This document shows positions 29,347 to 37,962 of a DNA stretch of 64,000 nt, piece by piece. How positions within the stretch are numbered: position 1 is the stretch's first letter; every line of letters starts with the position of its first letter. Made by a program: the position numbers and the translations under genes. The notes below the pieces were generated by a model that made no database searches, was not told the origin of the DNA, and was given only the letters and a program-made list of their open reading frames with translations. This DNA is from Nocardioides baculatus (GTDB lineage Bacteria > Actinomycetota > Actinomycetes > Propionibacteriales > Nocardioidaceae): contig NZ_JAERSG010000002.1 in assembly GCF_016735675.1 (NCBI RefSeq), positions 558,001 to 622,000 on the forward strand, written 5' to 3'.

Positions 29347-30243
29347 TCAGAGGTCCTTGCGCAGGTGCACGTCCTCGATCCCGGCCCCCGCGTCGAGGAA
29401 CGTCCGGCGCGCGCCGGCGTCGTGGCCGTAGACCCTGAGGTGGACGTCGCGGACGCCGATCTCGTGCACGTGGCGGCGAAGGGCACCGAGGAACGACGGG
29501 GTCAGCCGCTGGCCTCGGTGCTCGGGGAAGAGGTCGATGGTGTTGCCGTGGAAGTCGAGCCCGCCGTCGACCTCGACGAGAGTCGCCCACGCGCGACCCA
29601 CCGGGACGCCGTCGACGGTGCCCATCACCAGCAGCTCCATCGGGGGCGGCCTGTCGGCGAGCAGGCCCGCCAGCCGGTCATCGAGGTCGGCGAGCCCGGG
29701 AGTCGATGCGTCCGCGACGCCGGCACGGGCCATGCCGGCCCGCAGCTGCTCGCCCACGTCGGCGACGAAGCGGGCGCGTTCGTCGGAGTCCATCTCCCGG
29801 ACCTCCACCCGACGGTCCTCCTGCAGCTCGGGGGCCGTGTCGGGATCGAGCCGCTTGCCGACGGTCGTCATCGTCGCGCGATAGCCGGCTCGTCCGAAGG
29901 CGGCGGCGAGATCGGGTGCGACCGCCGTGGTCAGCACGGTGGCGCCGCTGGCAATCACGTGGTCCTCGAGCGCCTTGATCGCCACCGTCCAGGCGTCGTC
30001 CGCGTCACGGGGGAGGGTCGTCTGCAGGACCCGGACGGCGCAGCGCGTGCCTCCCGCGGTGACCAGCTCGTCGGCGTACTCGAGGACGGCGCCGCCGACC
30101 TCCACGCCGTCCACCGTCACGGTGACGGCTTCCTGTCGGCGGTCACCGCTCGTCGCGGGGAACGGCGTGCCCGCCTCGGCCCGGGACGTGCGCCATGCCT
30201 GCAGCTGGGCCTCGGACATCGGGGCGACGCGTGCAGTGCTCAC
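29347..30243 (-). CDS. GNAT family acetyltransferase
   Basis: 298 residues. The C-terminal half has a GNAT fold: PVGRAWATLVEV strand, the acetyl-CoA loop as HRGQRLTPSFLGAL (a variant of the R/QxxGxG/A motif) and a final strand-helix ending RRTFLDAGAGIEDVHLRKDL. The N-terminal half looks like a second, degenerate GNAT-like domain, as in other tandem actinobacterial enzymes. GTG 30243 overlaps the stop of the large secreted-protein gene (GTGA), so the two are co-translated; ATG 30219 is an alternative start. The acceptor is unknown; a functional link with the secreted protein is not evident. Confidence 0.82.
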   Translation of the reverse strand: MSTARVAPMSEAQLQAWRTSRAEAGTPFPATSGDRRQEAVTVTVDGVEVGGAVLEYADELVTAGGTRCAVRVLQTTLPRDADDAWTVAIKALEDHVIASGATVLTTAVAPDLAAAFGRAGYRATMTTVGKRLDPDTAPELQEDRRVEVREMDSDERARFVADVGEQLRAGMARAGVADASTPGLADLDDRLAGLLADRPPPMELLVMGTVDGVPVGRAWATLVEVDGGLDFHGNTIDLFPEHRGQRLTPSFLGALRRHVHEIGVRDVHLRVYGHDAGARRTFLDAGAGIEDVHLRKDL

Positions 30244-32339
30244 CTGAGGCGGAGCACCTTCGAGGTCGCGCCCGACACCGCGGTGGTCGCCTGCATCGTG
30301 GCGTAGTAGCGGGTGACGGTCCGGCCGTTGCGGTCGCGGATCTTCAGCTTCGCCTTGCCCGTCGGGCCGAGGGTGACGACCTTGACGCGGTGGAACTTCC
30401 CACCCGGCGCCTTCGCCATGATCATCACGCGGGCCCCCGCGGCCGCGGGCAGACCCGTGACCTTGAGCTTGTCCTTGCCACGTCGGGCGCTCGAGCCGGT
30501 GAGGGTGAGCTTTCCCTTCGCCTGGGTCGGCGTGGTGGTCGGGGTGGTCGGCGTGGTGGTCGGGGTCGGCGGGGCGGTCACCGGCGCCGGGGGACCAGCG
30601 GTGAAGTCGGCCGTGGACTCGCGGGAGTCGCCGAGAGCATCGGCTCGCAGCCGGCCACCCAGCTCCGCGGGGTTGCCGGTGTCGACCAGGTCGTCCACCG
30701 TGACCGAGAAGGCACCGTCGGCGCCGGTCGTGGTCGCACCGGTGAGCACCCGACCTCCGCCGAGCAGCATGGCCGCGTCCGCCTCGGTGCCCGGTGCCTG
30801 CTCGGTGCCGCGTGTGTAGGCGAGGTCGATCGTGCGGCCGGGCAGCGGCTGGCCCTCGACGGTGAGGCTGCCGGCGTAGGCGATGTCCGCTCCCGACGTC
30901 GCGGTGCCGCTGGGCGGGGTCAGGCCGAGGACGGCGTCGCCGGCGACGAACGTCACCGGCTCCTCGTCGTAGGTCCCCAGCTGGGCGGGCCCTGTGAAGG
31001 TCAGGGTGTACTCGCCGTCGGGACCGCTCGGGTCGAACGGCACGACCAGCCTGCCGTCGGCGTCGGTGATGGCGGTCGTGCGGGTCGCGGGAGCCGCGTC
31101 GCTCGGGCGCAGCTCGTACGACACCTCCTGCTCGCTCGCGAACGGCTCCCCGTAGCGGTCGACGATCTGCAGCGCGACGTCGCCCGTCGCGTACTCGCGG
31201 TCGTCGAAGACGTCGCCGTCGGCCAGGACGGCAGCGGTGCCGCCGAGCTGGGGGCTGTAGGCGAGCGTCTCGACCGGCCCCGTCACCTCGTCCACTCCGT
31301 CCTCGAAGGCGTCGACATCGGTGGTGTTGACGTAGTAGCTCTCCGACGAGCTGTTGGGCTGGGTCGCGACGGCCTGGCCCCACGTGTCCGTGTAGCCCAC
31401 GAGCGCCTCGTCCGACGCGCGTCGCACCTCGGCGCCGATCACGGGGGACTGATCCTGGTCCCGCACCTCGATGGTGACCAGGCTGTCGCGGGGACGGGTC
31501 TCGGGCGAGTAGGCAACGATGCCGCTGATGGTCTGCGCGCGCAGCTCCACAGGGAGAACGTCGTCGGTGTCCCGCTCGGCGCGGACCGCCAACGTCTCGC
31601 CGTCGTCCGCGTCGAAGGCGGAGATGTCGAGGATCGCGTTGAAGCGGCCGCCGCCGACGGTGACGGGTGACCCGGGCGTCGTCTTGAACGTGTCGGGCTC
31701 GACCGCCGCGTCGGTGCTCCCCTGGAAGGCGCCGGCCCGGGCGTTCCACGCCGTCAGCTCGACGGTGCCGCTGGTCGCCGAGGTGGTGCCGATGACGCGC
31801 GTGAGGGAGCCGGTGCGCGACGAGCTGGCGTAGGGCTGGTCGAAGTACCTGCCGACGCCGTTGTCGGCGTCCCTGTCGAGCATGACCGACTGGACGGGTG
31901 ACGCGTCACCGCTGAGGGCGACACTGCGGGGGGTGGAGTACGTCGTGGTGGTCGCCGTCGTCGCGACGGCGCGCAGCGCGATCGTCGTGCCCACGAGCTC
32001 CGGGGTGGGCGTCCACTCCGCGGCGAAGTAGGGCTGCCGCAGGACACTGCCAGTAGGCGTGATCGACATCCACCCCGCCGCGTCGTTGCCGGCGGAGGGG
32101 TCGGTGTTGAACTCGAAGCCGACGTCGGCGTCCTGGGTGAGCCGCTCGGCGGTGAGGGTCACGGTTGATCCCTCGGGGGCGTCGTCGTCGCGCTTGACCG
32201 ATGCGATGCCGTCCTGCTGTGTCAGCAGTCGCACGCCGACGTCGGCGGCGTGGGCCGGAGCCGCCCACGTCAGTCCGGATACCAGAAGAGCGCTGACGGC
32301 ACTGAGCGCCAGTCCGTGTCCGAGCGTGCTGCGGTGCAT
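30240..32339 (-). CDS. Large secreted Ig-like surface protein
   Basis: 699 residues. A signal peptide ends at AHA-AD, so the mature protein is exported. The body is beta-rich, with repeated Ig/adhesin-like segments (for example TSGADIAYAGSLTVEGQPLPG) and Asp-rich loops. At about residues 590-615 a Thr/Pro linker (TPTTTPTTPTTTPTQ) precedes a C-terminal basic domain of ~85 residues (LTGSSARRGKDKLKV ... KVLRLR). There is no LPXTG sorting signal and no C-terminal membrane helix, so it is either released or held non-covalently. A TAGGGT box about 55 bases upstream (minus strand) could drive it. Role unknown; wall-associated or adhesin-like function is a guess. Confidence 0.8.
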   Translation of the reverse strand: MHRSTLGHGLALSAVSALLVSGLTWAAPAHAADVGVRLLTQQDGIASVKRDDDAPEGSTVTLTAERLTQDADVGFEFNTDPSAGNDAAGWMSITPTGSVLRQPYFAAEWTPTPELVGTTIALRAVATTATTTTYSTPRSVALSGDASPVQSVMLDRDADNGVGRYFDQPYASSSRTGSLTRVIGTTSATSGTVELTAWNARAGAFQGSTDAAVEPDTFKTTPGSPVTVGGGRFNAILDISAFDADDGETLAVRAERDTDDVLPVELRAQTISGIVAYSPETRPRDSLVTIEVRDQDQSPVIGAEVRRASDEALVGYTDTWGQAVATQPNSSSESYYVNTTDVDAFEDGVDEVTGPVETLAYSPQLGGTAAVLADGDVFDDREYATGDVALQIVDRYGEPFASEQEVSYELRPSDAAPATRTTAITDADGRLVVPFDPSGPDGEYTLTFTGPAQLGTYDEEPVTFVAGDAVLGLTPPSGTATSGADIAYAGSLTVEGQPLPGRTIDLAYTRGTEQAPGTEADAAMLLGGGRVLTGATTTGADGAFSVTVDDLVDTGNPAELGGRLRADALGDSRESTADFTAGPPAPVTAPPTPTTTPTTPTTTPTQAKGKLTLTGSSARRGKDKLKVTGLPAAAGARVMIMAKAPGGKFHRVKVVTLGPTGKAKLKIRDRNGRTVTRYYATMQATTAVSGATSKVLRLR

Positions 32340-32392
32340 CGACTACCCCCGTGTGACGGGTCCGATCCCCACCGGCCGGACCACCGCGACCG

Positions 32393-32398
32393 ACCCTA
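32393..32398 (-). promoter_or_regulatory. Putative -10 box of the secreted-protein gene
   Basis: Minus-strand TAGGGT gives a leader of roughly 45 bases before ATG 32339; GGGGGTAG just before the ATG may be the ribosome site. The rest of the 140-base gap to the ligase gene shows nothing else. Confidence 0.45.
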
Positions 32399-32479
32399 GG
32401 TGCGTGACTCCAGATGCGCGGGGTGAACCTGCGAAGCGGAACCGCTGCTGGTCCGAAAATCAGCCCAAAGGGTGAGGGC

Positions 32480-34018
32480 TCAGCCCGCGACGTGGCTGCG
32501 CACCGTCTCGATCGTGTCGGCCTCGGCGGCCATCTTGTCGTCGCGGTATCGCACCACACGAGCGAAGCGGAGGGCGAGCCCGCCGGGGTAGCGGGTGGAG
32601 CGCTGGAGGCCGTCGAAGGCGATCTCGACGACCTGCTCGGGCCGGACGTGGACGACGTAGGAGCTGCGGTCGACCGGCGAGGTGGCGAGCTCGGTGAAGC
32701 GCTCGGTCTGCCAGGCGAGCATCTCGTCGGTCATCCCCTTGAAGGTCTTGCCGAGCATGACGAACCCGGTCTCCGACGACTCGTCGCGGGCGCCGAGGTG
32801 GATGTTGGAGAGCCAGCCCTCGCGCCGGCCCGAGCCCCACTCGACGGCGAGCACGACGAGGTCGAGCGTGTGGACCGGCTTGACCTTCACCCACGCCGAG
32901 CCCCGGCGGCCGGCGGCGTAGGGCGCCGACAGGTCCTTGAGGACGACTCCTTCGTGACCCGCGGCGACGGTCTCGGACGCGAACGCGTCGGCGGCAGCGG
33001 CGTCCGACGTGACGAGGCGGCGGACGCGGTGCTGCTCGGGCACGAGGGCGTCGAGCGCGGCCAGGCGCTCGTGGCCGGGGGAGTCGAGGAGGTCGCGGCC
33101 GTCGACGTGGAGCAGGTCGAAGAAGTGGGGCGTGACGGCGACCTGCCCATCTCTGGCGGAGTCCTGTGCCGTGCGGCTCGCGGTGTCCTGGAACGCCATC
33201 GGACGGCCGTCCTCGGTGAGCGCGAGTGCCTCGCCGTCGAGCACGAACCGCTCGGCGGGCAGCGAGCGCGCGACCTCGACGACCTCCGGCAGCCGGCCCG
33301 TGATGTCGTCGAGGCTGCGGGTCACGACGAGCACGTCGTCGCCGTCGCGGTGCACCTGGATGCGGATGCCGTCGAGCTTGGCGTCGATCGCGACCTCGGT
33401 GTCGCCGTCAGGGGAGAGGCCCGCCATCGCCGCGGCGACGTCGGGCGCGCTGGAGGCCAGCATCGGCATGATCGGCCGGCCGACCTCGAGCCCGATCGCG
33501 GCGAGCGCCTCCTCGCCCTCGAACGCGGCCCCGGCCGCCGCGACCGTCGAGCCGGCCAGCATCGCGGCACGGCGTACGGCGGCCAGCGGAACCTCGGCCA
33601 CCTGGGCGACCGCCTCCTGGGTCACGGCGTCGAGCGCGCCCTGGCGGAGGTTGCCCGTGACGACCGCGCGCAGCCACGACTGCTCCGCCGCGGTGGCCCG
33701 TCCGAACAGGTCGGTGACCGCCGCCTTGCGCGCGAGCTGCGAGCCCGAGCCGGACAGCTGCGACATGGCCTCGAAGGCCTCGTGGACCTCGAGCACACCG
33801 AGCGACGGCGCGTCCGCCGGGTCGGGCAGGTCGGAGACACCACGCCAGCCCAGGCCCGTACGCCGTTGCCGCAGCGCGCCGCCGAGGTAGGACACGACGA
33901 CCTCGAGCTCGGCGGGCTCGACGCGACCGAGCAGCTGCGCGAGCAGGACGACCTTGGCCTTGCGGGACCTGGTGGCCGCGACCTCCTCGGAGGTGGCGAC
34001 GAGCTCGGCGAGCAGCAT
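32480..34018 (-). CDS. ATP-dependent DNA ligase (LigB-type)
   Basis: 512 residues. The adenylated Lys is K214 in DAKLDGIRIQVH (KxDGxR motif); further nucleotidyltransferase motifs are FVLDGEAL, HFFDLLHVDG, EGVVLKDL and WVKVKP. The N-terminal ~200 residues form the helical DNA-binding domain of LigB-type enzymes and an OB domain follows the catalytic core. It is additional to the NAD-dependent LigA that bacteria use for replication, and probably acts in repair. No Ku or LigD gene is adjacent. The gene is transcribed alone on the minus strand. Confidence 0.94.
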   Translation of the reverse strand: MLLAELVATSEEVAATRSRKAKVVLLAQLLGRVEPAELEVVVSYLGGALRQRRTGLGWRGVSDLPDPADAPSLGVLEVHEAFEAMSQLSGSGSQLARKAAVTDLFGRATAAEQSWLRAVVTGNLRQGALDAVTQEAVAQVAEVPLAAVRRAAMLAGSTVAAAGAAFEGEEALAAIGLEVGRPIMPMLASSAPDVAAAMAGLSPDGDTEVAIDAKLDGIRIQVHRDGDDVLVVTRSLDDITGRLPEVVEVARSLPAERFVLDGEALALTEDGRPMAFQDTASRTAQDSARDGQVAVTPHFFDLLHVDGRDLLDSPGHERLAALDALVPEQHRVRRLVTSDAAAADAFASETVAAGHEGVVLKDLSAPYAAGRRGSAWVKVKPVHTLDLVVLAVEWGSGRREGWLSNIHLGARDESSETGFVMLGKTFKGMTDEMLAWQTERFTELATSPVDRSSYVVHVRPEQVVEIAFDGLQRSTRYPGGLALRFARVVRYRDDKMAAEADTIETVRSHVAG

Positions 34019-34091
34019 GCGTCCATCCTGCCGCCCGCCACCGACAGCGGCGCCACCTGAAGGTGCCTGATCACTGCGGCAGGATGGCCTC

Positions 34092-34706
34092 GTGCCCGAC
34101 GCCTCCCTCTACACGCCGCGCTTCAACGTGATGGACGCCGACGACGTACGCCCGTTCGTCCACGCGATCGCCACCGCCCAGCTGGTGACGGTGGGGGAGG
34201 ACGGCGTGCCCGATGCGACCTTCCTGCCCGTGCTGTGGGAGGGCGACCGGTTGGTCGGCCACCTCGCCCGCGCGAACGGGCACTGGCGGCGGATCGTCGA
34301 CGGCTCGCCGGCGCTGGCGATCGTGACGGGACCGGACACGTACGTGTCGCCGAGCTGGTACGCCACCAAGGCCGAGCACGGCAAGGTCGTGCCGACGTGG
34401 AACTACTCCGTCGTGCACCTGCGCGGGTCGGTGGACGTGCACGACGACCCCGCGTGGGTGCGGGCGCTCGTCACGCGTCTGACGGACCGCCACGAGTCCG
34501 CGCGGGCCGAACCGTGGGCGGTCTCGGACGCGCCGCCGGACTACATCGACAAGAACGTCCGACCCATCGTCGGCGTCGAGCTCGTCGTGTCGTCGGTGGA
34601 GGCGAAGGCCAAGCTCAGCCAGAACCGCTCCGACGAGGACCGAGCAGGCGTGGCCCACGGGCTGTCCGCGGACGGACGGGACCCGTCGCGCCTGGTGACG
34701 GAGTGA
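34092..34706 (+). CDS. PaiB-like FMN-binding protein
   Basis: 204 residues of the FMN-binding negative transcriptional regulator (PaiB) family, a split-barrel flavin fold. Typical blocks are MYTPRFN-like LYTPRFNVMD, ANGHWRRI, GPDTYVSPSWY and VPTWNYSVVHLRGSV. Despite the family name, most members are likely flavin-binding enzymes, and DNA binding is not evident here. CAGGAT lies 6 bases before GTG 34092, one base off the leaderless pattern. The stop overlaps the next GTG (GTGA). Confidence 0.88.
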   Translation: MPDASLYTPRFNVMDADDVRPFVHAIATAQLVTVGEDGVPDATFLPVLWEGDRLVGHLARANGHWRRIVDGSPALAIVTGPDTYVSPSWYATKAEHGKVVPTWNYSVVHLRGSVDVHDDPAWVRALVTRLTDRHESARAEPWAVSDAPPDYIDKNVRPIVGVELVVSSVEAKAKLSQNRSDEDRAGVAHGLSADGRDPSRLVTE

Positions 34707-35317
34707 GGCCGGGCCGCATCCGCGAGCGCTTCAGCGGCCGGATCGCCGGCGTCGGCAGCACGTCCGGGATCCGCGTCGTCGTCGGCCGGTGGGACGACGG
34801 ACCGTGGGGGCCGTTCGCCGACGTGATGCTCGAGGACGCCTCGGGCCACCGCGTCCTGCTCGCCCCGTCGGAGCAGGTGCGTGACTTCGTCGCCGCGACC
34901 TACTCGTTCGACGAGGAGGTCATCGAGCCGGTGTCGGTGGTGGACACCGCCGACGGCTGGCAGGTCACCACGCCTTCGTTGTCCCTGCGCCTCGTGGTCG
35001 GAGGCCGTACGCCGCTCGGCTTCGCCCTCGGCCTCGTGCCGTCCCGCATCGCGACCGCGCCCGCCTGGTGCGCCCTGGTCGACCCGGTCGCGCGCGTGGT
35101 GATGCGCGGCGTACGCACGCGCGGGAGCGCCGGCGACGACCGGCGGGAGTGGTACGGCGCGACCTCGGTGGTGTCGGTCACCGGCATCTCGGGGGAGTGG
35201 CGAGGGACGGCGCTGGGTCAGCTCGCTCCGGTCGACCCGCCCTGCCGGTTCGGCTTCTCCTCGACACCCGCGCGGCCTTCGGTGACGAGCGTGGTGACCA
35301 CGGTCGAGCGCACCTAG
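34703..35317 (+). CDS. Hypothetical protein coupled to the PaiB-like gene
   Basis: 204 residues, not recognised. It is mostly beta-rich (ADVMLEDASGHRVLLAPSEQV, then SVVDTADGWQVTTPSLSLRLVVGG), without signal peptide or membrane helix. The GTG start lies in the GTGA overlap with the PaiB-like gene, which fixes it. The 3' end overlaps the convergent amidotransferase gene by four bases. Coupling suggests a shared process with the flavoprotein, but nothing in the sequence names it. Confidence 0.72.
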   Translation: MRPGRIRERFSGRIAGVGSTSGIRVVVGRWDDGPWGPFADVMLEDASGHRVLLAPSEQVRDFVAATYSFDEEVIEPVSVVDTADGWQVTTPSLSLRLVVGGRTPLGFALGLVPSRIATAPAWCALVDPVARVVMRGVRTRGSAGDDRREWYGATSVVSVTGISGEWRGTALGQLAPVDPPCRFGFSSTPARPSVTSVVTTVERT

Positions 35318-36276
35318 ACCTCCAGACGCCTCACGGTGCGGTGGACGTGGTCGCCCGACCTCTCCAGGAACACGATCTCGCCGAACTCGAGGTGGGACCA
35401 GCCGTCCTCGTCCTCGGTCAGGGCCTCCGAGGCGAAGATGGCAGCGGTCGCCTCATCCTCGCTGCACTCCTCGAAGGCGTAGGACGTCTCGTCCTCCTCG
35501 AAGTTGCGCCCCAGGATCACGTACATCGGCTCCAGGACCATCGACAGGGCGTAGTCGTCGGTGCCCGGGCCGGACTCGCGCAGCTTCCTCCAGTCGCCGG
35601 TCGGGTCCGTCTCACCGTGGTGGCCGAGCCCGACGTTGATCCCGACGATCCGGCCCGGCGGCACCAGGGCCATCTTCAGCTTGGTCAGCGCCTGCAGGCC
35701 CAGGTCCTGCATCGCCTTCGCGATGAGTCGCACCATCTCCTCGACTGCGCGCTGCACGTCCTCGTCGCGGTCGCCCTCGAGCAGCGAGAGCAGGAGCACG
35801 TAGAGGAACTCCGTGTCCGTGGTCCCGCGCATCTGCGTGAGGTACCGGTCCTCGCAGTGCTGCAGGAGCTCCCTCTGGAGGAGCATCCAGCTCGGCAGGT
35901 TGCCGTTCTGGGCCAGGACCCACGTCGTCTCGGCGTAGGAGAACGGGTGGCAGTTCTCGTCGGCGAGCACGACGGCGGAGTCGTACGCCGCCGCCCGCAC
36001 GTGGCCGAGGACCGTGCTCGCCTGGAGGCTCGGGATGATCCGACCTGCGTTGTCGTCGTAGAACGCAGCCATGGGCCGGCGGTAGAGGAAGGGGTCATCC
36101 GGCTTGAGCAGGTGCTCGCTCCAGGCGGCGAAACCCCATCCCGCCAGGTGGAGATCCGGGTAGTGCTCGGGGTCGAGGGCCTGGTTGATGAGGCTGTTCG
36201 ACGGAGTGAGGAGCAGGCCCTCGAGGGGCGTCTCCGGCCCGATGTAGGCGAGCACGCGGCACCTGGTTTCCTCCAC
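35314..36276 (-). CDS. Class II glutamine amidotransferase-like protein
   Basis: 320 residues, Ntn-type amidotransferase of the YafJ/EgtC-like group. Landmarks are the Cys in MEETRCRVLAYIGP, the GHVRAA substrate Arg motif and the QNGNL oxyanion block, followed by DTEFLY. The catalytic Cys of this class must be N-terminal, yet here it is residue 6 from the only start (GTG 36276); no start codon lies just before the TGC. A short propeptide, as in some PurF enzymes, would solve this. GGAGG overlaps codons 1-2, which is unhelpful as ribosome site. Partner domain or acceptor is unknown. Confidence 0.82.
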   Translation of the reverse strand: MEETRCRVLAYIGPETPLEGLLLTPSNSLINQALDPEHYPDLHLAGWGFAAWSEHLLKPDDPFLYRRPMAAFYDDNAGRIIPSLQASTVLGHVRAAAYDSAVVLADENCHPFSYAETTWVLAQNGNLPSWMLLQRELLQHCEDRYLTQMRGTTDTEFLYVLLLSLLEGDRDEDVQRAVEEMVRLIAKAMQDLGLQALTKLKMALVPPGRIVGINVGLGHHGETDPTGDWRKLRESGPGTDDYALSMVLEPMYVILGRNFEEDETSYAFEECSEDEATAAIFASEALTEDEDGWSHLEFGEIVFLERSGDHVHRTVRRLEV

Positions 36277-36312
36277 GGTTGGGTGTGTGGCGGCGAGCGA
36301 CCACGGCCCGCC

Positions 36313-36318
36313 ACCCTA
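36313..36318 (-). promoter_or_regulatory. Putative -10 box of the amidotransferase gene
   Basis: Minus-strand TAGGGT would start a leader of about 30 bases before GTG 36276. Confidence 0.4.
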
Positions 36319-36352
36319 GGGGCCTGCTCGGTCGGCACGGTAGGAAGGAGGC

Positions 36353-37201
36353 ATGGATCCTCGCCTCGCCGGACGCACCGCCCGCCTGCTGGAGCCCCTG
36401 CACGCCCTGGGCTACTTCGCACCCGAGGTCGAGGCGGAGGTGATCGGTGCCGGCGTCCGCAAGGGGCGCGCCACCTACTTCGCCTCGCGCGCGGCGGCCA
36501 TGGGTCGCGTCGGCGCCGGGCCCGTGGCGGCGACGTTCTACGTCTTCAACCCCTCGCTGGTCGCGCACTTCATCCCGGCGGCCTGGGAGTCGGCCGCGCC
36601 GGAGGACGTGGTCGCGGCCCGCTACCGCGGGGTGTCGGCCGCGTGGACCCGCCTCCTCGGCGAGGAGGCGCTGGCCTCCGACGAGGTCGCGGAGGCCGCC
36701 GACCTCGCCCGCACCGCCACCGACGGGTGCACCGTCCCCGGTCGTCCGCTCTACGCGGCCCATGCCGACCTGCCCTGGCCGGACGAGCCGCACATGGTCC
36801 TCTTCCACGCGCTCACCCTGCTCCGCGAGCACCGCGGGGACGGCCACGTCGCCGCGCTGATCGGCGCCGACCTCAGCGGCATCGAGGCCTTGGTCACGCA
36901 CACCGCGACCGGCAAGGGCTTCACCCAGCCCGCCGCCCAGGCGACCCGTGCTTGGTCCGACGAGGAGTGGTCGGCGGCCGTGGCGGGACTCGAGGCGCGC
37001 GGCCTGATGACGCCGACCGGACAGCTCACCGAGGACGGAGTCGCGCTCAGGAAGGCGGTCGAGCGACGGACGGAGGAGAGCGCGTACGCGCCGTGGGACC
37101 ACCTCGGGGAGGCCGGTACGCACCGGCTCACCGACCTCTGCCGGCCGCTGGTCACCACCGCGCTGACCAACGGCGCCTTCCCGGCCGGGGTGTTCGCATG
37201 A
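36353..37201 (+). CDS. SCO6745-family protein
   Basis: 282 residues, helical, of the actinobacterial SCO6745 family, which is often annotated as helix-turn-helix-like but has no proven function. The diagnostic central block is TLLREHRGDGHVAAL, shared with the paralogue at 47635-48474 (MLREHRGDGHIAAL). The region ARGLMTPTGQLTEDGVALRKAVE resembles a winged-helix MarR-like end. AAGGAGG gives a strong ribosome site before ATG 36353. Its stop overlaps the ATG of the CPFCW thiol reductase gene, and a third gene follows the same way, so it heads a three-gene operon. Confidence 0.88.
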   Translation: MDPRLAGRTARLLEPLHALGYFAPEVEAEVIGAGVRKGRATYFASRAAAMGRVGAGPVAATFYVFNPSLVAHFIPAAWESAAPEDVVAARYRGVSAAWTRLLGEEALASDEVAEAADLARTATDGCTVPGRPLYAAHADLPWPDEPHMVLFHALTLLREHRGDGHVAALIGADLSGIEALVTHTATGKGFTQPAAQATRAWSDEEWSAAVAGLEARGLMTPTGQLTEDGVALRKAVERRTEESAYAPWDHLGEAGTHRLTDLCRPLVTTALTNGAFPAGVFA

Positions 37202-37962
37202 GCACCGGCAGCGACTCGACCGACGTCCGCTTCTACTTCGACCCGGTCTGCCCGTTCTGCTGGCTGACCAGCAAGTGGATCCGGATGGTGCAGGCCGAAC
37301 GCGGCCTGACCGTGGACTGGCGCTTCATCTCGCTGCGCCTGATCAACGAGCACATCGACTACGACGCGCACTTCCCGCCGGAGTACGAGGCCGGGCACAC
37401 CGCCGGCCTGCGCCTGCTGCGCGTCGTCGCACGGGCCCGCGAGGAGCACGGCGCCGGAGCGGTCGACTCCCTGCAGGCGGCCCTCGGCGCGCACATCTTC
37501 GACTCACCTCCCGCCGACCCCGGCGGCTCGGGCGATGAGGAGGCCAACCGCGAGCAGCGCGGCACCCGGGCGTACGTCGAGCCGATCCTGCGTGAGGCGG
37601 GCCTGCCGACCGAGCTCGCCGACGCCCTCGACGACCCGTCGTGGGACGACGCGATCCGTGCGGACGGTGACGAGGCGCTCGCGCTGACCGGCAAGGACGT
37701 GGGCACGCCGATCATCCACTTCGAACCGCCGGACGGGGTGGCCTTCTTCGGTCCCGTGATCAGCCGGCTGCCGGACCCGGACCGGGCGGTCGAGCTCTGG
37801 GACCACGTGGTCGGCCTGGCCCGGTTCCCGGGCTTCGCGGAGCTGAAGCGCAGCCTGCGCGAGCGTCCGCAGCTGATCGGTTTCGGCGTGGACCCCGACA
37901 GCATCGGGCAGCAGGAGGACTGGCACGGCGGCAGCCGACGACAGAGGAGTGAGCGCGGATGA
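37198..37962 (+). CDS. DsbA-fold reductase, mycothiol-dependent nitroreductase (Rv2466c)-like
   Basis: 254 residues, cytoplasmic thioredoxin/DsbA fold. The active site is CPFC in YFDPVCPFCWLTSKWI near the N-terminus, and the cis-Pro loop is in VGTPIIHFEPP. This layout resembles the mycobacterial mycothiol-dependent reductase Rv2466c and its relatives, which have CPWC. A role in reducing mycothiolated proteins or electrophiles is plausible; the specific donor is inferred. Start in the ATGA overlap with the SCO6745 gene; end overlaps the SRPBCC gene by four bases. Confidence 0.87.
   Translation: MSTGSDSTDVRFYFDPVCPFCWLTSKWIRMVQAERGLTVDWRFISLRLINEHIDYDAHFPPEYEAGHTAGLRLLRVVARAREEHGAGAVDSLQAALGAHIFDSPPADPGGSGDEEANREQRGTRAYVEPILREAGLPTELADALDDPSWDDAIRADGDEALALTGKDVGTPIIHFEPPDGVAFFGPVISRLPDPDRAVELWDHVVGLARFPGFAELKRSLRERPQLIGFGVDPDSIGQQEDWHGGSRRQRSERG

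Noticed and set aside
30530..30590. Short tandem repeat GGTCGG/GGTGGT as CRISPR-like or mobile repeat
   Set aside because: It encodes the Thr/Pro linker of the secreted protein and is explained by the coding sequence.
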